Made by a program: the position numbers and the translations under genes. A stretch of DNA of 64,000 nucleotides from Candidatus Enterococcus leclercqii (GTDB taxonomy: Bacteria; Bacillota; Bacilli; Lactobacillales; Enterococcaceae): contig NZ_MAEH01000021.1 in the NCBI RefSeq assembly GCF_009933135.1, positions 1-64,000 on the forward strand, written 5' to 3'. Positions within the stretch are counted from its first letter, which is position 1. Every line of letters begins with the position of its first letter. Of this stretch, positions 36,897-46,929 are shown one piece after another. The notes beneath the pieces were generated by a model. That model searched no databases, was not told where the DNA came from, and saw only the letters and a program-made list of their open reading frames with translations.

Positions 36897-37511
36897 TTAT
36901 TTCTCTAAAAGAGCAATAATTTCTTGCGGTGTATGACAGACGAAATCTGCAGCCACATGTTCCAATACATCCTCGTTATCAAAAAAACAAGAATGGATTC
37001 CAGCGCTATTGCCGGCTTCCACGTCCATGATACGGTCCCCAATCATAACACTGCTAGCGGGATCCATCTGATATTTGTTTACCAAATACAAAACCGCCTC
37101 AGGGTCAGGCTTGCGGGCAAATTTCATTTCAGGCCCGACAATCGCTTCGAAATACTCTGCCAAATCATCTTTTTCCAGCAAAGAACGGGTATCATCTGCC
37201 ATCCGATGAGTCATAATGAATTGGCGCCCGCCACCTGCCTTAATAGCTGCTAGGGTTTCTTTTACACCAGGAAAGGGCTTTGGTACTCTCGTATCCAAGT
37301 CTTCAATGGCATGCTGCTCTTTGGCAAATTGCTCAAAATCAATCCCATAGGTTTCAGCAACCTTTTTTGAAGAGAACTCCTTGAGCATCTTATAAACAGT
37401 CTTTGAATCAGCTGCCACGCCATGATTTTCCAAAACCTTCATAATTGCCGCTAGAATTATCGGATAGGTATCATACAATGTCCCGTCAAAATCCCAAATA
37501 AAGTATTTCAT
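36897..37511 (-). CDS. HAD family hydrolase (phosphoglycolate phosphatase-like)
   Basis: A 204-residue cytosolic phosphatase. HAD motif I is FIWDFDGTLYDTY at the N-terminus, motif II FIMTHR, motif III lysine in RKPDPE, and motif IV MIGDRIMDVEAG. A helical cap domain spans about 16-80. The frame is open to 37,544, but ATG at 37,511 places motif I at the normal position. The substrate is unknown. Confidence 0.9.
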   Translation of the reverse strand: MKYFIWDFDGTLYDTYPIILAAIMKVLENHGVAADSKTVYKMLKEFSSKKVAETYGIDFEQFAKEQHAIEDLDTRVPKPFPGVKETLAAIKAGGGRQFIMTHRMADDTRSLLEKDDLAEYFEAIVGPEMKFARKPDPEAVLYLVNKYQMDPASSVMIGDRIMDVEAGNSAGIHSCFFDNEDVLEHVAADFVCHTPQEIIALLEK

Positions 37512-37716
37512 TCCTGTAAATGTCACTCCTTTTATTGAATCCATCAGTTGTTGCTTTCTTTTACCAACGATAACCTAAAACAGAAATCGTCGCAACCTTT
37601 CTGAAAATAAATATATCTTTTTCAAACAATTATTTTCAAAAAAGATTGCAGCCTCAAATTCACTCCAAAAAAAGAAGACGACGAAATTCGCCGTCTCCTG
37701 AGAATGAAAAATACAA

Positions 37717-39060
37717 TTAGTTTTTGAAGGAATGAATTGGTGCTGGAATCCGTCCACCACGTTGAATGAAGGCAGTGGATTTCGCTGGGTTGGTCCCCAT
37801 CACTGGTGCTCTTCCCAACAAGCCACCGAACTCTACCATATCCCCAACTTTTGTTCCAGCTGCCGGAATGATACGAACCGCAGTCGTTTTGTGATTGATG
37901 ACACCGATTGCGGCTTCGTCAGCGATCATTGCAGCAATTGTCTCAGCCGGAGTGTCTCCCGGGATCGCGATCATATCCAAGCCCACGGAGCAGATAGCCG
38001 TCATCGCTTCCAACTTCTCGAGATTCAACAGGCCTTTTTCAACCGCAGTAATCATTCCTTGATCTTCTGATACCGGAATAAAAGCACCTGATAATCCGCC
38101 CACATGATTGCAGGCCATCACACCGCCTTTTTTGACTGCATCATTCAACAATGCCAAAGCGGCCGTCGTGCCATGAGTTCCCACAGAACCCAGACCCATT
38201 TCTTCCAAAATATCCGCCACACTGTCACCCACAGCCGGTGTCGGTGCCAAAGACAAGTCCACTATTCCAAATGGTACTCCCAGACGTTGGGAAGCGATTT
38301 GTCCCACCATTTGACCCATCCGTGTGATTTTGAAAGCCGTCTTTTTAACGGTTTCTGCTACCACATCAAAGGATTCCCCTTTGACTTTTTCTAACGCTCG
38401 CAAAACAACTCCTGGCCCGGAAACACCCACGTTGATTTCACAGTCGGCTTCTCCTACACCGTGAAAGGCACCGGCCATAAAAGGATTGTCTTCGACTGCA
38501 TTTGCAAAGACCACCAGTTTGGCACAACCCATGTCAGAAGCTTCCGCAGTCTTTTTGACCGTTTCGCCCATCAAGCGCACAGCATCCATGTTGATACCGG
38601 CTTTTGTGGAGCCAATATTGACAGAAGAACAGACAAAATCAGTTTCTGCTAAAGCTTGTGGGATCGATTCGATCAATGCCAAATCTGCCCCTTGATAGCC
38701 TTTTTCCACTAAAGCCGTATACCCGCCGATAAAATTGACACCCAATGTTTGTGCGCAACGATCCAATGTTTTGGCAAAGGCCACACAGTCCTGCCCGCCA
38801 CTGGCAGCTGCCACTAGAGAAATTGGCGTTACTGAGATTCGTTTGTTAATGATGGGAATACCAAACTCCAGCTCAATCTCGTTTCCGACTTTGACCAAAT
38901 CCCGAGCTTTAGTAGTGACCTTCTGATAGATATTGTCGCAGGTGGTTTTGACATCCGACGAGATACAGTCTAACAATGAGATTCCCATCGTGATTGTCCG
39001 TATGTCGAGATTTTCTTCTTCCACCATGCGGATCGTTTCTAAAATCTGATTCGTTTCCAT
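37717..39060 (-). CDS. PFL family protein (UPF0210/DUF711)
   Basis: A 447-residue protein of the UPF0210 family, structurally related to pyruvate formate-lyase but without a known reaction. Recognisable stretches are [34 protein letters not shown] and [18 protein letters not shown]. It is followed by no other gene on the strand until the HAD gene. The ACT-domain gene 75 bases upstream is its usual partner, and the pair is conserved widely in Firmicutes. Confidence 0.92.
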   Translation of the reverse strand: METNQILETIRMVEEENLDIRTITMGISLLDCISSDVKTTCDNIYQKVTTKARDLVKVGNEIELEFGIPIINKRISVTPISLVAAASGGQDCVAFAKTLDRCAQTLGVNFIGGYTALVEKGYQGADLALIESIPQALAETDFVCSSVNIGSTKAGINMDAVRLMGETVKKTAEASDMGCAKLVVFANAVEDNPFMAGAFHGVGEADCEINVGVSGPGVVLRALEKVKGESFDVVAETVKKTAFKITRMGQMVGQIASQRLGVPFGIVDLSLAPTPAVGDSVADILEEMGLGSVGTHGTTAALALLNDAVKKGGVMACNHVGGLSGAFIPVSEDQGMITAVEKGLLNLEKLEAMTAICSVGLDMIAIPGDTPAETIAAMIADEAAIGVINHKTTAVRIIPAAGTKVGDMVEFGGLLGRAPVMGTNPAKSTAFIQRGGRIPAPIHSFKN

Positions 39061-39134
39061 TGCTTACCCCCATGAAAATATTGTAAAAGCTGATAGGCAA
39101 TTCCTTGTGAATGCCACAGAATTCTTAACTGTGC

Positions 39135-39401
39135 TTACAATTTATGCATAGCGTTGAAGATTTCTTCGTTTTGGACTTTGATTGACACACCCAAAGTCTC
39201 GCCTACTTGATTCAGTTCACTTCTGATCTTTTCAAAATCGCTGTTTTTATCCATCGATAGCATCATCATCATCGTAAAGTAGTCATCCATGATCGTTTGT
39301 GAAACATCTAGGATATTAATTTCCAGTTCAGCTAATTTCTGACTGACTCCGGCAACGATCCCGACTTTATCTTTCCCGATTACTGTTAAAATGGCCCGCA
39401 T
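39135..39401 (-). CDS. ACT domain protein (UPF0237)
   Basis: An 88-residue single ACT domain: MRAILTVIGKDKVGIVAGVSQKLAELEINILDVSQTI is the amino-acid-binding half with the conserved glycine. Such proteins are thought to bind a small ligand, probably an amino acid, and almost always precede the PFL-like UPF0210 gene, as here. GGGGGAG precedes the ATG. Confidence 0.93.
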   Translation of the reverse strand: MRAILTVIGKDKVGIVAGVSQKLAELEINILDVSQTIMDDYFTMMMMLSMDKNSDFEKIRSELNQVGETLGVSIKVQNEEIFNAMHKL

Positions 39402-39549
39402 GTTGAAGCTCCCCCTTTGATTTTTTCATAGTATAGCATAAAATTTATACTAAAAATGATTATTTGTTAACATTTATACGTTTTCACCTTTTTTTGTTCG
39501 TGTTTCTTCCTGCTAATCTCCTGCGAATATCAGCTAGCCGAATGATTGT

Positions 39550-40218
39550 TTACAAGATGGATTTAGAAATGATCTGCAGGTTGTCATCAAATTCATATAA
39601 AACCGGCGCCGCATTTGGAATTTCAATGGTATCCATCTGATCTTCCGGAACCTGTTCTAAATACTTCACTAATGCCCGCAAACTGTTGCCATGGCCACAA
39701 ACCAATATGTTCTTTTGCTGCAATAGCTGCGGGGCAATCTCATCTTGCCATAAAGGCAGAACACGTTGAACCGTCATAGCCAAATTTTCAGCATGAGGAA
39801 TTGTCTGTAGGTCCAGATAGGCATAACGTCGATCCAATTGGTTTTGTTCCAGTCGTGGCGGCATTTCATAATAGCCTCGGCGCCATTTTTTCACCTGTTC
39901 GGCACCAAATTCTTTTTCCATCTGCTTTTTATTCTTCCCCACTAAAGCGCCATAATGCCGTTCATTTAACCGCCAGCTCTTCGTCACTGGTATATAGAGC
40001 TGATCACAGACCTCCAGCACCGTCTGACAGGTGATCATTGCTCGTTGCAATACGGATGTGTAGGCACCATCAAAATTGATTCCCGCCGCCGCAATTTTGG
40101 CCCCTGCTGCTGCGGCCTGTTGGCGTCCTTTTTCAGTCAGTGGTACATCCAACCAACCCGTCCAATAATTTTCGTAATTTGCTTCGCTTTCTCCATGACG
40201 GATGATTATGATCTTCAT
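39550..40218 (-). CDS. gpmA: 2,3-bisphosphoglycerate-dependent phosphoglycerate mutase family protein
   Basis: A 222-residue glycolytic mutase converting 3-phosphoglycerate to 2-phosphoglycerate. The RHGESEAN phospho-histidine motif, TSVLQRAMIT, the mutase-specific LNERHYGALVGKNKKQ, and CGHGNSLRALVK are all present. ATG at 40,218 is preferred to the upstream TTG because GGAGC lies at the better distance. A second, lower-similarity GpmA copy is common in Lactobacillales, so this may not be the main enzyme. Confidence 0.88.
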   Translation of the reverse strand: MKIIIIRHGESEANYENYWTGWLDVPLTEKGRQQAAAAGAKIAAAGINFDGAYTSVLQRAMITCQTVLEVCDQLYIPVTKSWRLNERHYGALVGKNKKQMEKEFGAEQVKKWRRGYYEMPPRLEQNQLDRRYAYLDLQTIPHAENLAMTVQRVLPLWQDEIAPQLLQQKNILVCGHGNSLRALVKYLEQVPEDQMDTIEIPNAAPVLYEFDDNLQIISKSIL

Positions 40219-40421
40219 TGCCAACAGCTCCTTTTACGGTGAGACAGACTTGCTGAGTTGAAATGTATGCTCTTTCAGTGCTTCTTCTAATCAGTTCCAT
40301 CTGTTTTCAGTATTTATTATTGCAGTTTTTCGGCAGCTTGTCATGAAAAGACCAACGAAAACTTGGAAAACAGTAAATTTTGTCATCTAGGCCGATTTGT
40401 CTAAATGCCTTGACCTAACTT

Positions 40422-40450
40422 TTGACCGATTTTTTTCTTCGGCGCATACT
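40422..40450 (+). promoter_or_regulatory. oleate hydratase promoter
   Basis: TTGACC (40,422-40,427) and CATACT (40,445-40,450) have a 17-base spacer. A second TTGACC lies 12 bases upstream (40,410-40,415), giving a short direct repeat that could be an operator. The remainder of the 40,219-40,546 gap shows nothing else. Confidence 0.45.
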
Positions 40451-40546
40451 AAAAGTGGAAATAGAAACAACTGGTCTGGCACAGAAAAGCGTTGTTTCAA
40501 CAGGCTTGCTTTTCTCAGATCAAAAATTGGAATCGGAGGGATCTTG

Positions 40547-42319
40547 ATGTATTACAGCAATGGTAACTATGAGGCGTTTGCCCGCCCGAAAAAACCCGCA
40601 GATGTAGACAACAAATCTGCCTATCTAGTAGGTGCCGGCTTAGCTAGCTTGGCAGCCGCCAGCTTTTTGATTCGCGATGGCCGCATGAAAGGTGAAAACA
40701 TCCACATTTTGGAAGAATTGCCTATCGCTGGAGGTAGCTTGGACGGAATCTTGAATCCGGACCGTGGATTTATCATTCGAGGTGGTCGGGAAATGGAAAA
40801 CCACTTTGAATGTTTGTGGGATCTATTTCGCTCAATTCCTTCTCTGGAAGTCGAAGATGCTTCTGTTTTGGACGAGTTCTACTGGTTGAATAAAGAAGAT
40901 CCCAACTACTCTAAATGCCGGATTATCAATAACCGTGGTCAGCGCAAAGCTACTGATGGCCAGTTCACGATGTCTGATAAATCATCTGAAGAAATGGTCA
41001 AATTGTTTCTAACACCAGAAGAAGACTTGCAAGATATCAAAATCACTGATGTCTTTTCAGAGGAATTCTTTGAATCCAACTTCTGGATTTACTGGTCAAC
41101 AATGTTTGCTTTTGAAAAATGGCACTCCGCTATGGAAATGCGCCGCTACATCCTGCGTTTCATCCATCATATCGGTGGTCTCCCTGATTTGTCAGCCTTA
41201 AAATTCACCAAGTACAACCAATATGAATCTTTAGTTTTACCATTGGTCAATTATTTAGAAAGTCATCATGTGGACTTTCAATACGACGTTAAAGTCACGA
41301 ATGTTTTGGTAGATTCTACCGGCAATAAAAAAATTGCCCGCTCATTAGCCGTCACTCGCGGCGGAAAAGAAGAAACAATTGATCTGACCGTTAACGATCT
41401 TGTTTTTATCACAAATGGCAGTATCACTGAAAGCACAAAATACGGTGACAATGATCATCCTGCTCCAGCAACTCATGATCTGGGCGGCAGTTGGCAACTG
41501 TGGAAAAATCTTGCAGCTCAGGATAGCGCATTTGGTCGTCCGGAAAAATTCTGCGAAAATCTCCCAGAAAAAAGCTGGTTTATCTCAGCAACGACAACTG
41601 TCAAAGACAAGCGTGTTGCTGAATATATTCAAAAAATCAGTAAACGGGATCCTTATGCAGGTAAAGTTGTTACTGGTGGTATCGTGACTGCCGAAGATTC
41701 CAGCTGGATGATGAGTTATACCTTGAATCGTCAACCTCACTTCAAAGCACAACCCCATGACGAACTGGTGGTTTGGATTTACGGTCTATACTCCGACGTT
41801 CCCGGTGATTTTATCAAGAAGCCAATCACACAATGTACCGGTGCAGAAATCGCCGAAGAATGGCTGTATCACATGGGTGTTCCAGAAGAATTGATTGCTG
41901 ATTTGGCCCACAACGGCTGTGAAACAATCCCAGTCTACATGCCTTTCATCACTTCTTACTTCATGCCACGGGCCCTGGGAGATCGTCCCCTTGTGGTACC
42001 AGAAGGCTCACAAAACTTGGCCTTTATCGGGAACTTTGCAGAAACACCTCGTGACACAGTCTTCACAACAGAATATTCTGTGCGGACTGCGATGGAAGCT
42101 GTTTATACTTTGCTGGATGTGGATCGCGGAGTTCCAGAAGTCTTCGCCTCTGCCTATGATGTCCGGACACTGTTGTCTTCTACTTCTCGCTTGATGGACG
42201 GCAAAAAATTAGCCGATATCAAAGTCCCATGGTTGATTAAGCTCGTCGAGAAAAAAGGCTTGAAGAAAGTAGATGGCACAATCATTCCACAATTGTTGAA
42301 AGACGCCGGCTTGTTGTAA
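40547..42319 (+). CDS. ohyA: oleate hydratase (myosin-cross-reactive antigen family)
   Basis: A 590-residue FAD enzyme that adds water to oleate and related unsaturated fatty acids to give 10-hydroxy fatty acids, a detoxification route at the membrane. The Rossmann motif [20 protein letters not shown] is at about residue 26, followed by family segments [50 protein letters not shown] and [14 protein letters not shown] at 40,547 follows CGGAGGG; the frame's upstream extension to 40,397 lies in the leader. A strong terminator follows. Confidence 0.94.
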   Translation: MYYSNGNYEAFARPKKPADVDNKSAYLVGAGLASLAAASFLIRDGRMKGENIHILEELPIAGGSLDGILNPDRGFIIRGGREMENHFECLWDLFRSIPSLEVEDASVLDEFYWLNKEDPNYSKCRIINNRGQRKATDGQFTMSDKSSEEMVKLFLTPEEDLQDIKITDVFSEEFFESNFWIYWSTMFAFEKWHSAMEMRRYILRFIHHIGGLPDLSALKFTKYNQYESLVLPLVNYLESHHVDFQYDVKVTNVLVDSTGNKKIARSLAVTRGGKEETIDLTVNDLVFITNGSITESTKYGDNDHPAPATHDLGGSWQLWKNLAAQDSAFGRPEKFCENLPEKSWFISATTTVKDKRVAEYIQKISKRDPYAGKVVTGGIVTAEDSSWMMSYTLNRQPHFKAQPHDELVVWIYGLYSDVPGDFIKKPITQCTGAEIAEEWLYHMGVPEELIADLAHNGCETIPVYMPFITSYFMPRALGDRPLVVPEGSQNLAFIGNFAETPRDTVFTTEYSVRTAMEAVYTLLDVDRGVPEVFASAYDVRTLLSSTSRLMDGKKLADIKVPWLIKLVEKKGLKKVDGTIIPQLLKDAGLL

Positions 42320-42375
42320 GCAATCCCCGATTCTTTTTTGAGCAAATAAAATTTCATAATAGAATACAGTGAATA

Positions 42376-42420
42376 GAAAAAAGAGCATCGCCGGTTTTAT
42401 TCGGCGATGCCCTTTTTTCT
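42376..42420 (+). terminator. bidirectional terminator after ohyA
   Basis: GAGCATCGCCG/CGGCGATGC stem flanked by A-rich and TTTTTT tracts on opposite sides, serving ohyA and the convergent genes. Confidence 0.82.
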
Positions 42421-42499
42421 ATTCATCAATCAGTGGTTCGCTTGGTTTAATGACAGCATTCTCTTTTTCAAAAAACAGCTTCAATGCTTCCTCCTTCAT
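42419..42499 (-). CDS. possible 21-26 codon peptide or gene remnant
   Basis: On the minus strand a short frame (ATG at 42,499, or TTG at 42,484 behind a perfect AAGGAGG) encodes KLFFEKENAVIKPSEPLIDE and stops at the ohyA terminator. Composition is protein-like, and the frame continues upstream through the GNAT stop in the +1 frame. It could be a small peptide gene or the displaced C-terminus of an older protein. I do not recognise it. Confidence 0.3.
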   Translation of the reverse strand: MKEEALKLFFEKENAVIKPSEPLIDE

Positions 42500-42507
42500 T
42501 AACTGTT

Positions 42508-43053
42508 CTATAAATACTTGGCATAATTTAGTTGGTTAAAACTTTCATAGCGTAAAGAGCTAGCCGTCTCTTCTGCGATTTTTTCAAAGCCTAGTTTCTC
42601 CAGCAAGGCGATACTGCCTCTATTTTCTTCGTGCACATCCCCTTGAAGTCGCTCAATCTGCAGTTGCGTGAGGGCATAACTACTCAAAAAGCCGACACAG
42701 TCAAACGCAATTCCCCGCCTTTGATAATTGGGACTCACGGCATAGCCAATTCGACAAATCCCACTATCTTCTGAAATTGACAAACTAACGTTGCCCACTA
42801 ACTTATTTTCTGACTTCAGAATAATCCCATACTTGCCCAGTGGTTGAGATAGGTGCCATTTAACCATCATCGATAAACTCTCTTCTAAGTTTTGATGCGC
42901 TGGATAATCATATTTCAGCGCCTCGTCATTTGCAGTCAACTCATGATAGTCTACCAAGTCGGCAATAGTGATTGGTCTTAAATAAAATTTTGGCAGCTCA
43001 AATTTCTGATTGCGAGCAAGTTGAATCAAGTTTTGCTGATATAAAGTCGCCAT
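42508..43053 (-). CDS. GNAT family N-acetyltransferase (RimJ/RimL-like)
   Basis: A 181-residue acetyltransferase of the group resembling ribosomal-protein alanine acetyltransferases. Visible features: FYLRPITIADLVDYHEL at the N-terminus, RIGYAVSPNYQRRGIAFDCV with the acetyl-CoA loop, and NRGSIALLEKLGFEKIAEE at the end. AGGAGG precedes the ATG. The substrate is unknown. An in-frame-shifted continuation beyond its stop is discussed in the findings. Confidence 0.9.
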   Translation of the reverse strand: MATLYQQNLIQLARNQKFELPKFYLRPITIADLVDYHELTANDEALKYDYPAHQNLEESLSMMVKWHLSQPLGKYGIILKSENKLVGNVSLSISEDSGICRIGYAVSPNYQRRGIAFDCVGFLSSYALTQLQIERLQGDVHEENRGSIALLEKLGFEKIAEETASSLRYESFNQLNYAKYL

Positions 43054-43294
43054 CGCTGTTCCTCCTCAGTTTTTCTTGATACAAAAATCATACCATAGAC
43101 TCCTACATGAATCGCTTCTTCTGTTCTCTTTCTTTTTGAAATGCTCTTCTGCATTTCCCGCTATCTCACTTCCTAAAAAGCAAGATACAACAAAGAAAAA
43201 GATAAGATTTTCCATATTTTTTTATTGATCGTTGTGATAGACTAAGGCTTGCTTGAAAGAACTTTGAAATTTTACATAAAAGGAAGATAAATAG

Positions 43295-44659
43295 ATGCGT
43301 GATTTAACAAAAGGTACTCCTGCTAAACTGATTTTCCTCTTTACGATTCCATTGCTGGTCGGTAATATTTTCCAACAATTTTACAATATGGTGGATATGA
43401 TCATCGTCGGTCAAACCTTAGGGAAAGGTGCCTTGGCTGCAGTGGGCTCTACTGGTAGTATCACCTTTTTAATCATTGGTTTTGCCCAAGGACTTAGTGC
43501 AGGGCTTTCGATTATCACAGCGCAACGTTTTGGAGCAAAAGAATACCGTCGCGTAAAACGCAGCTTTGCCGTTAGTGTCATGATTAGTCTGGCCGTGACA
43601 GTGATTCTAACTGCTCTGAGCCTGATTTTCATCGATCCGCTCCTGCATTTGATGCAAACGCCTGCTGATATCTACCAACAAGCAAAAGAATTCATCTCGA
43701 TCATCTTAGGCGGAATGGTTGCCTCTATGGCTTTCAACCTGCTTTCCAATATGATCCGAGCATTAGGAGATAGCCGTACCCCTTTACTTTTTTTAATCTT
43801 TGCGGTCATTATCAATGTTGTATTAGATCTAGTTTTCATTATCAACTTTAATATGGGCGTTGCCGGTGCTGCATGGGCAACGATTATTGCGCAATTGGCT
43901 TCTTCGATTATGTGTTATATTTACATTTTGAAAAAGATCCCGTTATTACAGCTGAAAAAACGTGATTTTTATGTCCGCAAAGAGGAATATCGTGTGCATT
44001 TGAATGCTGGTCTTCCTATGGCTTTTCAGTCTTCCATCATCGCAATTGGAACGGTGATTTTACAAGCAGCACTCAATAGCTTGGGAACTGACGTAGTTGC
44101 TGCACAAGCCGCAGCAGGGCGAATTGACCAATTTGCCACCCAACCAATGATGTCCTTTGGCGTAACGATGGCGACCTTCACTGGTCAAAATTTTGGTGCC
44201 AAAAAATACCGCAGAATCTTAATTGGTGTAAAACAGTGTTTAATGATGAGTATTGGTTTTTCCATTTTAGCGGGAATTGCTGTAATTTTCTTTGGACAAA
44301 ATTTCGTAGCTCTATTTGTAGCGCGAAGTGAGACAAATGTATTTGAGCTGGCTCAAGTCTATTTCAATGCCAATGCCAGCATGTACTGGATTTTAGCTAT
44401 CTTATTTATCCTGCGCTATACCCTTCAAGGTCTGGGACAAGCAAAAATCCCGACTATCGCCGGAATCATGGAATTGTTTATGCGCTCTTTTGCAGCAATT
44501 TTTCTGACTCGACTTTTTGGCTACCACGGGGCTGTGTTAGCTTCTCCATTGGCTTGGGCCGGTTCTGTAGCGGTCTTAGTCTACTCCTATTTGAAAGCCA
44601 TTAAGGAATTGCGCCGCCTGGCAGAAGCACAAGAGCAAGAAGAGCTGCCTCTGAACTAG
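43295..44659 (+). CDS. MATE family efflux transporter
   Basis: A 454-residue membrane antiporter expected to export drugs or metabolites using Na+ or H+. Twelve hydrophobic segments in two halves; characteristic N-terminal segment PLLVGNIFQQFYNMVDMIIV and internal RALGDSRTPL. AAAGGAAG precedes the ATG. It is monocistronic, followed by a perfect-stem terminator. Confidence 0.92.
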   Translation: MRDLTKGTPAKLIFLFTIPLLVGNIFQQFYNMVDMIIVGQTLGKGALAAVGSTGSITFLIIGFAQGLSAGLSIITAQRFGAKEYRRVKRSFAVSVMISLAVTVILTALSLIFIDPLLHLMQTPADIYQQAKEFISIILGGMVASMAFNLLSNMIRALGDSRTPLLFLIFAVIINVVLDLVFIINFNMGVAGAAWATIIAQLASSIMCYIYILKKIPLLQLKKRDFYVRKEEYRVHLNAGLPMAFQSSIIAIGTVILQAALNSLGTDVVAAQAAAGRIDQFATQPMMSFGVTMATFTGQNFGAKKYRRILIGVKQCLMMSIGFSILAGIAVIFFGQNFVALFVARSETNVFELAQVYFNANASMYWILAILFILRYTLQGLGQAKIPTIAGIMELFMRSFAAIFLTRLFGYHGAVLASPLAWAGSVAVLVYSYLKAIKELRRLAEAQEQEELPLN

Positions 44660-44677
44660 CAACTGACACTTTCCCTG

Positions 44678-44727
44678 CCTCCAAAGCTTGCGCAGTATTA
44701 TTGCAAGCTTTGGGGGCTTTTTTATAT
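44678..44727 (+). terminator. terminator after the MATE gene
   Basis: CCTCCAAAGCTTGC/GCAAGCTTTGGGGG stem followed by TTTTTT. Confidence 0.8.
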
Positions 44728-44825
44728 GTCTTCTGTGGAAAACGGTCACCACTTTGCTGCAACTCTAAGTCAAAACAGCTAATCCAATAAAAAAAGAGGT
44801 GCACTTGGCTCCTCTTCTACGATTG

Positions 44826-45209
44826 CTATTCATCTGCTTCATTGTCTAAGAAAGTTTCCATCTCTACTACTTGGCGATAGGAATTGATGGCTGTGATACC
44901 AACGACTTTATCAATGTTGATGGAAAAACATATGCCATTGCCCGGCTTGTCGATTTTGATGCCCCGACTGATCGCATTCATCACCTCAGCGGTTAGTGAA
45001 TCTGGCACCAGCGTCAAGACAATATCTTTTTCCGGATCAATTTCCAAACCAAAAAATTTGGCCTTTTCATGGGCTCCGGTTCCGCGACCATGTATGATGG
45101 TACCACCGTTTGCACCGGCTTCTTTGGAATACTCAATAACATCTTCGCCGATCCCCCGATCCACGATTGTAACAATCATCTCTAAATTCAATGCAACTGG
45201 TTTATCCAT
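44826..45209 (-). CDS. PII-like signalling protein of the DUF1538 operon
   Basis: A 127-residue ferredoxin-fold protein resembling nitrogen-regulatory PII: EMIVTIVDRGIGEDVIEYSKEAGANGGTII at the N-terminus and GNGICFSINIDKVVGI late. The classical PII T-loop tyrosine region is not present in its usual form; GGTIIHGRGTG occupies the equivalent place. It overlaps the end of the second DUF1538 gene by eight bases and probably gates or senses for that membrane pair. Confidence 0.87.
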   Translation of the reverse strand: MDKPVALNLEMIVTIVDRGIGEDVIEYSKEAGANGGTIIHGRGTGAHEKAKFFGLEIDPEKDIVLTLVPDSLTAEVMNAISRGIKIDKPGNGICFSINIDKVVGITAINSYRQVVEMETFLDNEADE

Positions 45210-45978
45210 TTTTATCCTCCACTTCCTGCAAGCGATTCTTTTCTTTTTGATCTCGTTCGGCTTTACGCTTGTATAAATAGCCCAATGCTAAGGTAGATAA
45301 GATTGGTGTCAAGGCAATCAATGCGACGACGCCAAATCCGTCAATCAACGGGCTGCGGCCTTCGATTTGAGCGGCGATAGCCACAGCCATTGACAAAATG
45401 AAGGTTGAGCACATTGGTCCTGTAGCCACCCCGCCGTTATCAAAAGCCATCGCCAAAAACATATTATCGACTTTTCGACCAAGGACAAAAACCAATACAT
45501 ATCCGGGAATCAGGAAATAGTAGAGGCTGAACCCTGCCAACAGGCGCCACATCGACAGCGCCACTGCAACACCGATTCCCACTGAAACGACTGCCAATAA
45601 CACTCTTCTCTTCACCGCACCGCCGCTTTCTTCTTCCACCTGTTTGACCATTACATGAATGGCTGGTTCCGCAAAACCCACTAAAAAGCCCATTAAAAAG
45701 CCCAGGGGAATCAAAATGTAATTATTTTCCAGTTTGGCCAGCTCGGTCCCTAAATGCTGCCCCACAGGTACATAGGCGATGTTGACCCCATGAAGAAACA
45801 AGATCAAACCAATTGTCGTAATCAAAAAGCCAATCATAATTTCACCAAATCGTTTAGGTTTCAAGTGGAAACTTGTAAAATTCAAAATCACAAACAAGAG
45901 GACGATTGGTGCAATAGCCATTAAAACTTCAGTAAACTGGATGTCGATTCCAGTAAAAATCTGTTTGAGAAGGTTCAC
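45202..45978 (-). CDS. DUF1538 family membrane protein (second subunit)
   Basis: A 258-residue membrane protein with six or seven hydrophobic segments and the DUF1538 motifs GFAEPAIHVMVKQV and MAFDNGGVATGPMCSTF. It starts at GTG 45,978, overlapping the stop of the preceding DUF1538 gene, and its end overlaps the PII-like gene. Function is not established; the glycine-rich TGP loops and the PII partner suggest a regulated channel or transporter. Confidence 0.87.
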   Translation of the reverse strand: MNLLKQIFTGIDIQFTEVLMAIAPIVLLFVILNFTSFHLKPKRFGEIMIGFLITTIGLILFLHGVNIAYVPVGQHLGTELAKLENNYILIPLGFLMGFLVGFAEPAIHVMVKQVEEESGGAVKRRVLLAVVSVGIGVAVALSMWRLLAGFSLYYFLIPGYVLVFVLGRKVDNMFLAMAFDNGGVATGPMCSTFILSMAVAIAAQIEGRSPLIDGFGVVALIALTPILSTLALGYLYKRKAERDQKEKNRLQEVEDKNG

Positions 45979-46658
45979 TTAAAGATCACCCCCAAAATCA
46001 TGACCGCCAAAACCGGACCTAGCGAAGAGACTCCTACCATGCCAAAACTGTCACTGTCCCCTTTGCCCTGGTGAATCATACTGGTGACCCCACTAGCTAG
46101 GGCTAAAATGAATGGAACCGTTACAGGTCCTGTCGTCACTCCTCCGGCATCAAAGGCAATGGGCATAAATTCTGGACTGGTAAAAAAGGACATTGCAAAT
46201 ACCAGAAAATAGCCGATGAGCATCATTTTGTAATAAGACAATCGAAAGACGGTCCGTAACAAAGCAAACGCTAGAAAGATCCCGGTACCGACAGAAACGA
46301 CACCAATCAATAAGAGCTTCGTAATGGCACCATCAGAAATATCACGTACCTGACTTGCCAACACTTGAACGGAAGGCTCGGCAATCGTGATTCCAATTCC
46401 AATGGCAAAGCCCAAGCTCAACATAATCGCCAGGCTGCGCTTTTTAATCATATACTCCCCTACTAATGAACCTACCCGTAGCATGGAGTAATCGGCACCA
46501 AACAAAAACAGGGCCATTCCAATCATCATGATAGCTGCGCCGACAATAAATGTGATCAAGTCATCTTTGGGCAATGGCGCGTAAATCAATGTAAGCACTA
46601 CGATCAAGACTGTCATCGGCAAAATTGCAACAATGACCTCTTGAAAACTTTTCTTCAT
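45975..46658 (-). CDS. DUF1538 family membrane protein (first subunit)
   Basis: A 227-residue membrane protein with about seven hydrophobic segments and the paired motifs GITIAEPSVQVLASQV and IAFDAGGVTTGPVTVPF, homologous to the next gene and likely its heteromeric partner. ATG at 46,658 is preferred over the longer frame to 46,706 because GAGGAGG lies seven bases upstream. It is the first gene of a three-gene operon ending with the PII-like gene. Confidence 0.87.
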   Translation of the reverse strand: MKKSFQEVIVAILPMTVLIVVLTLIYAPLPKDDLITFIVGAAIMMIGMALFLFGADYSMLRVGSLVGEYMIKKRSLAIMLSLGFAIGIGITIAEPSVQVLASQVRDISDGAITKLLLIGVVSVGTGIFLAFALLRTVFRLSYYKMMLIGYFLVFAMSFFTSPEFMPIAFDAGGVTTGPVTVPFILALASGVTSMIHQGKGDSDSFGMVGVSSLGPVLAVMILGVIFK

Positions 46659-46929
46659 AGAATTCCTCCTCATATCTTGATTGATCATAGCCAATTGCAT
46701 TTTCAAGCTTTTCGGCCATCAGTGGCTTTTTTCTAAAACGCGTTGAATAGTTCAATTCATCCCCTCATCTTTAGAAAACTACAACCCATGGTATCTATGA
46801 TCGATTCTGATTGATTACTTCCGAAAGCGCTATATTTAGTGTACCCTAAAAAATGACAAGACGCCAACCTGTTTTATTCAGTTTCTCATGGATCTGTGCT
46901 ACTATTGGTCGGGAAATGAGGAAATTGAT

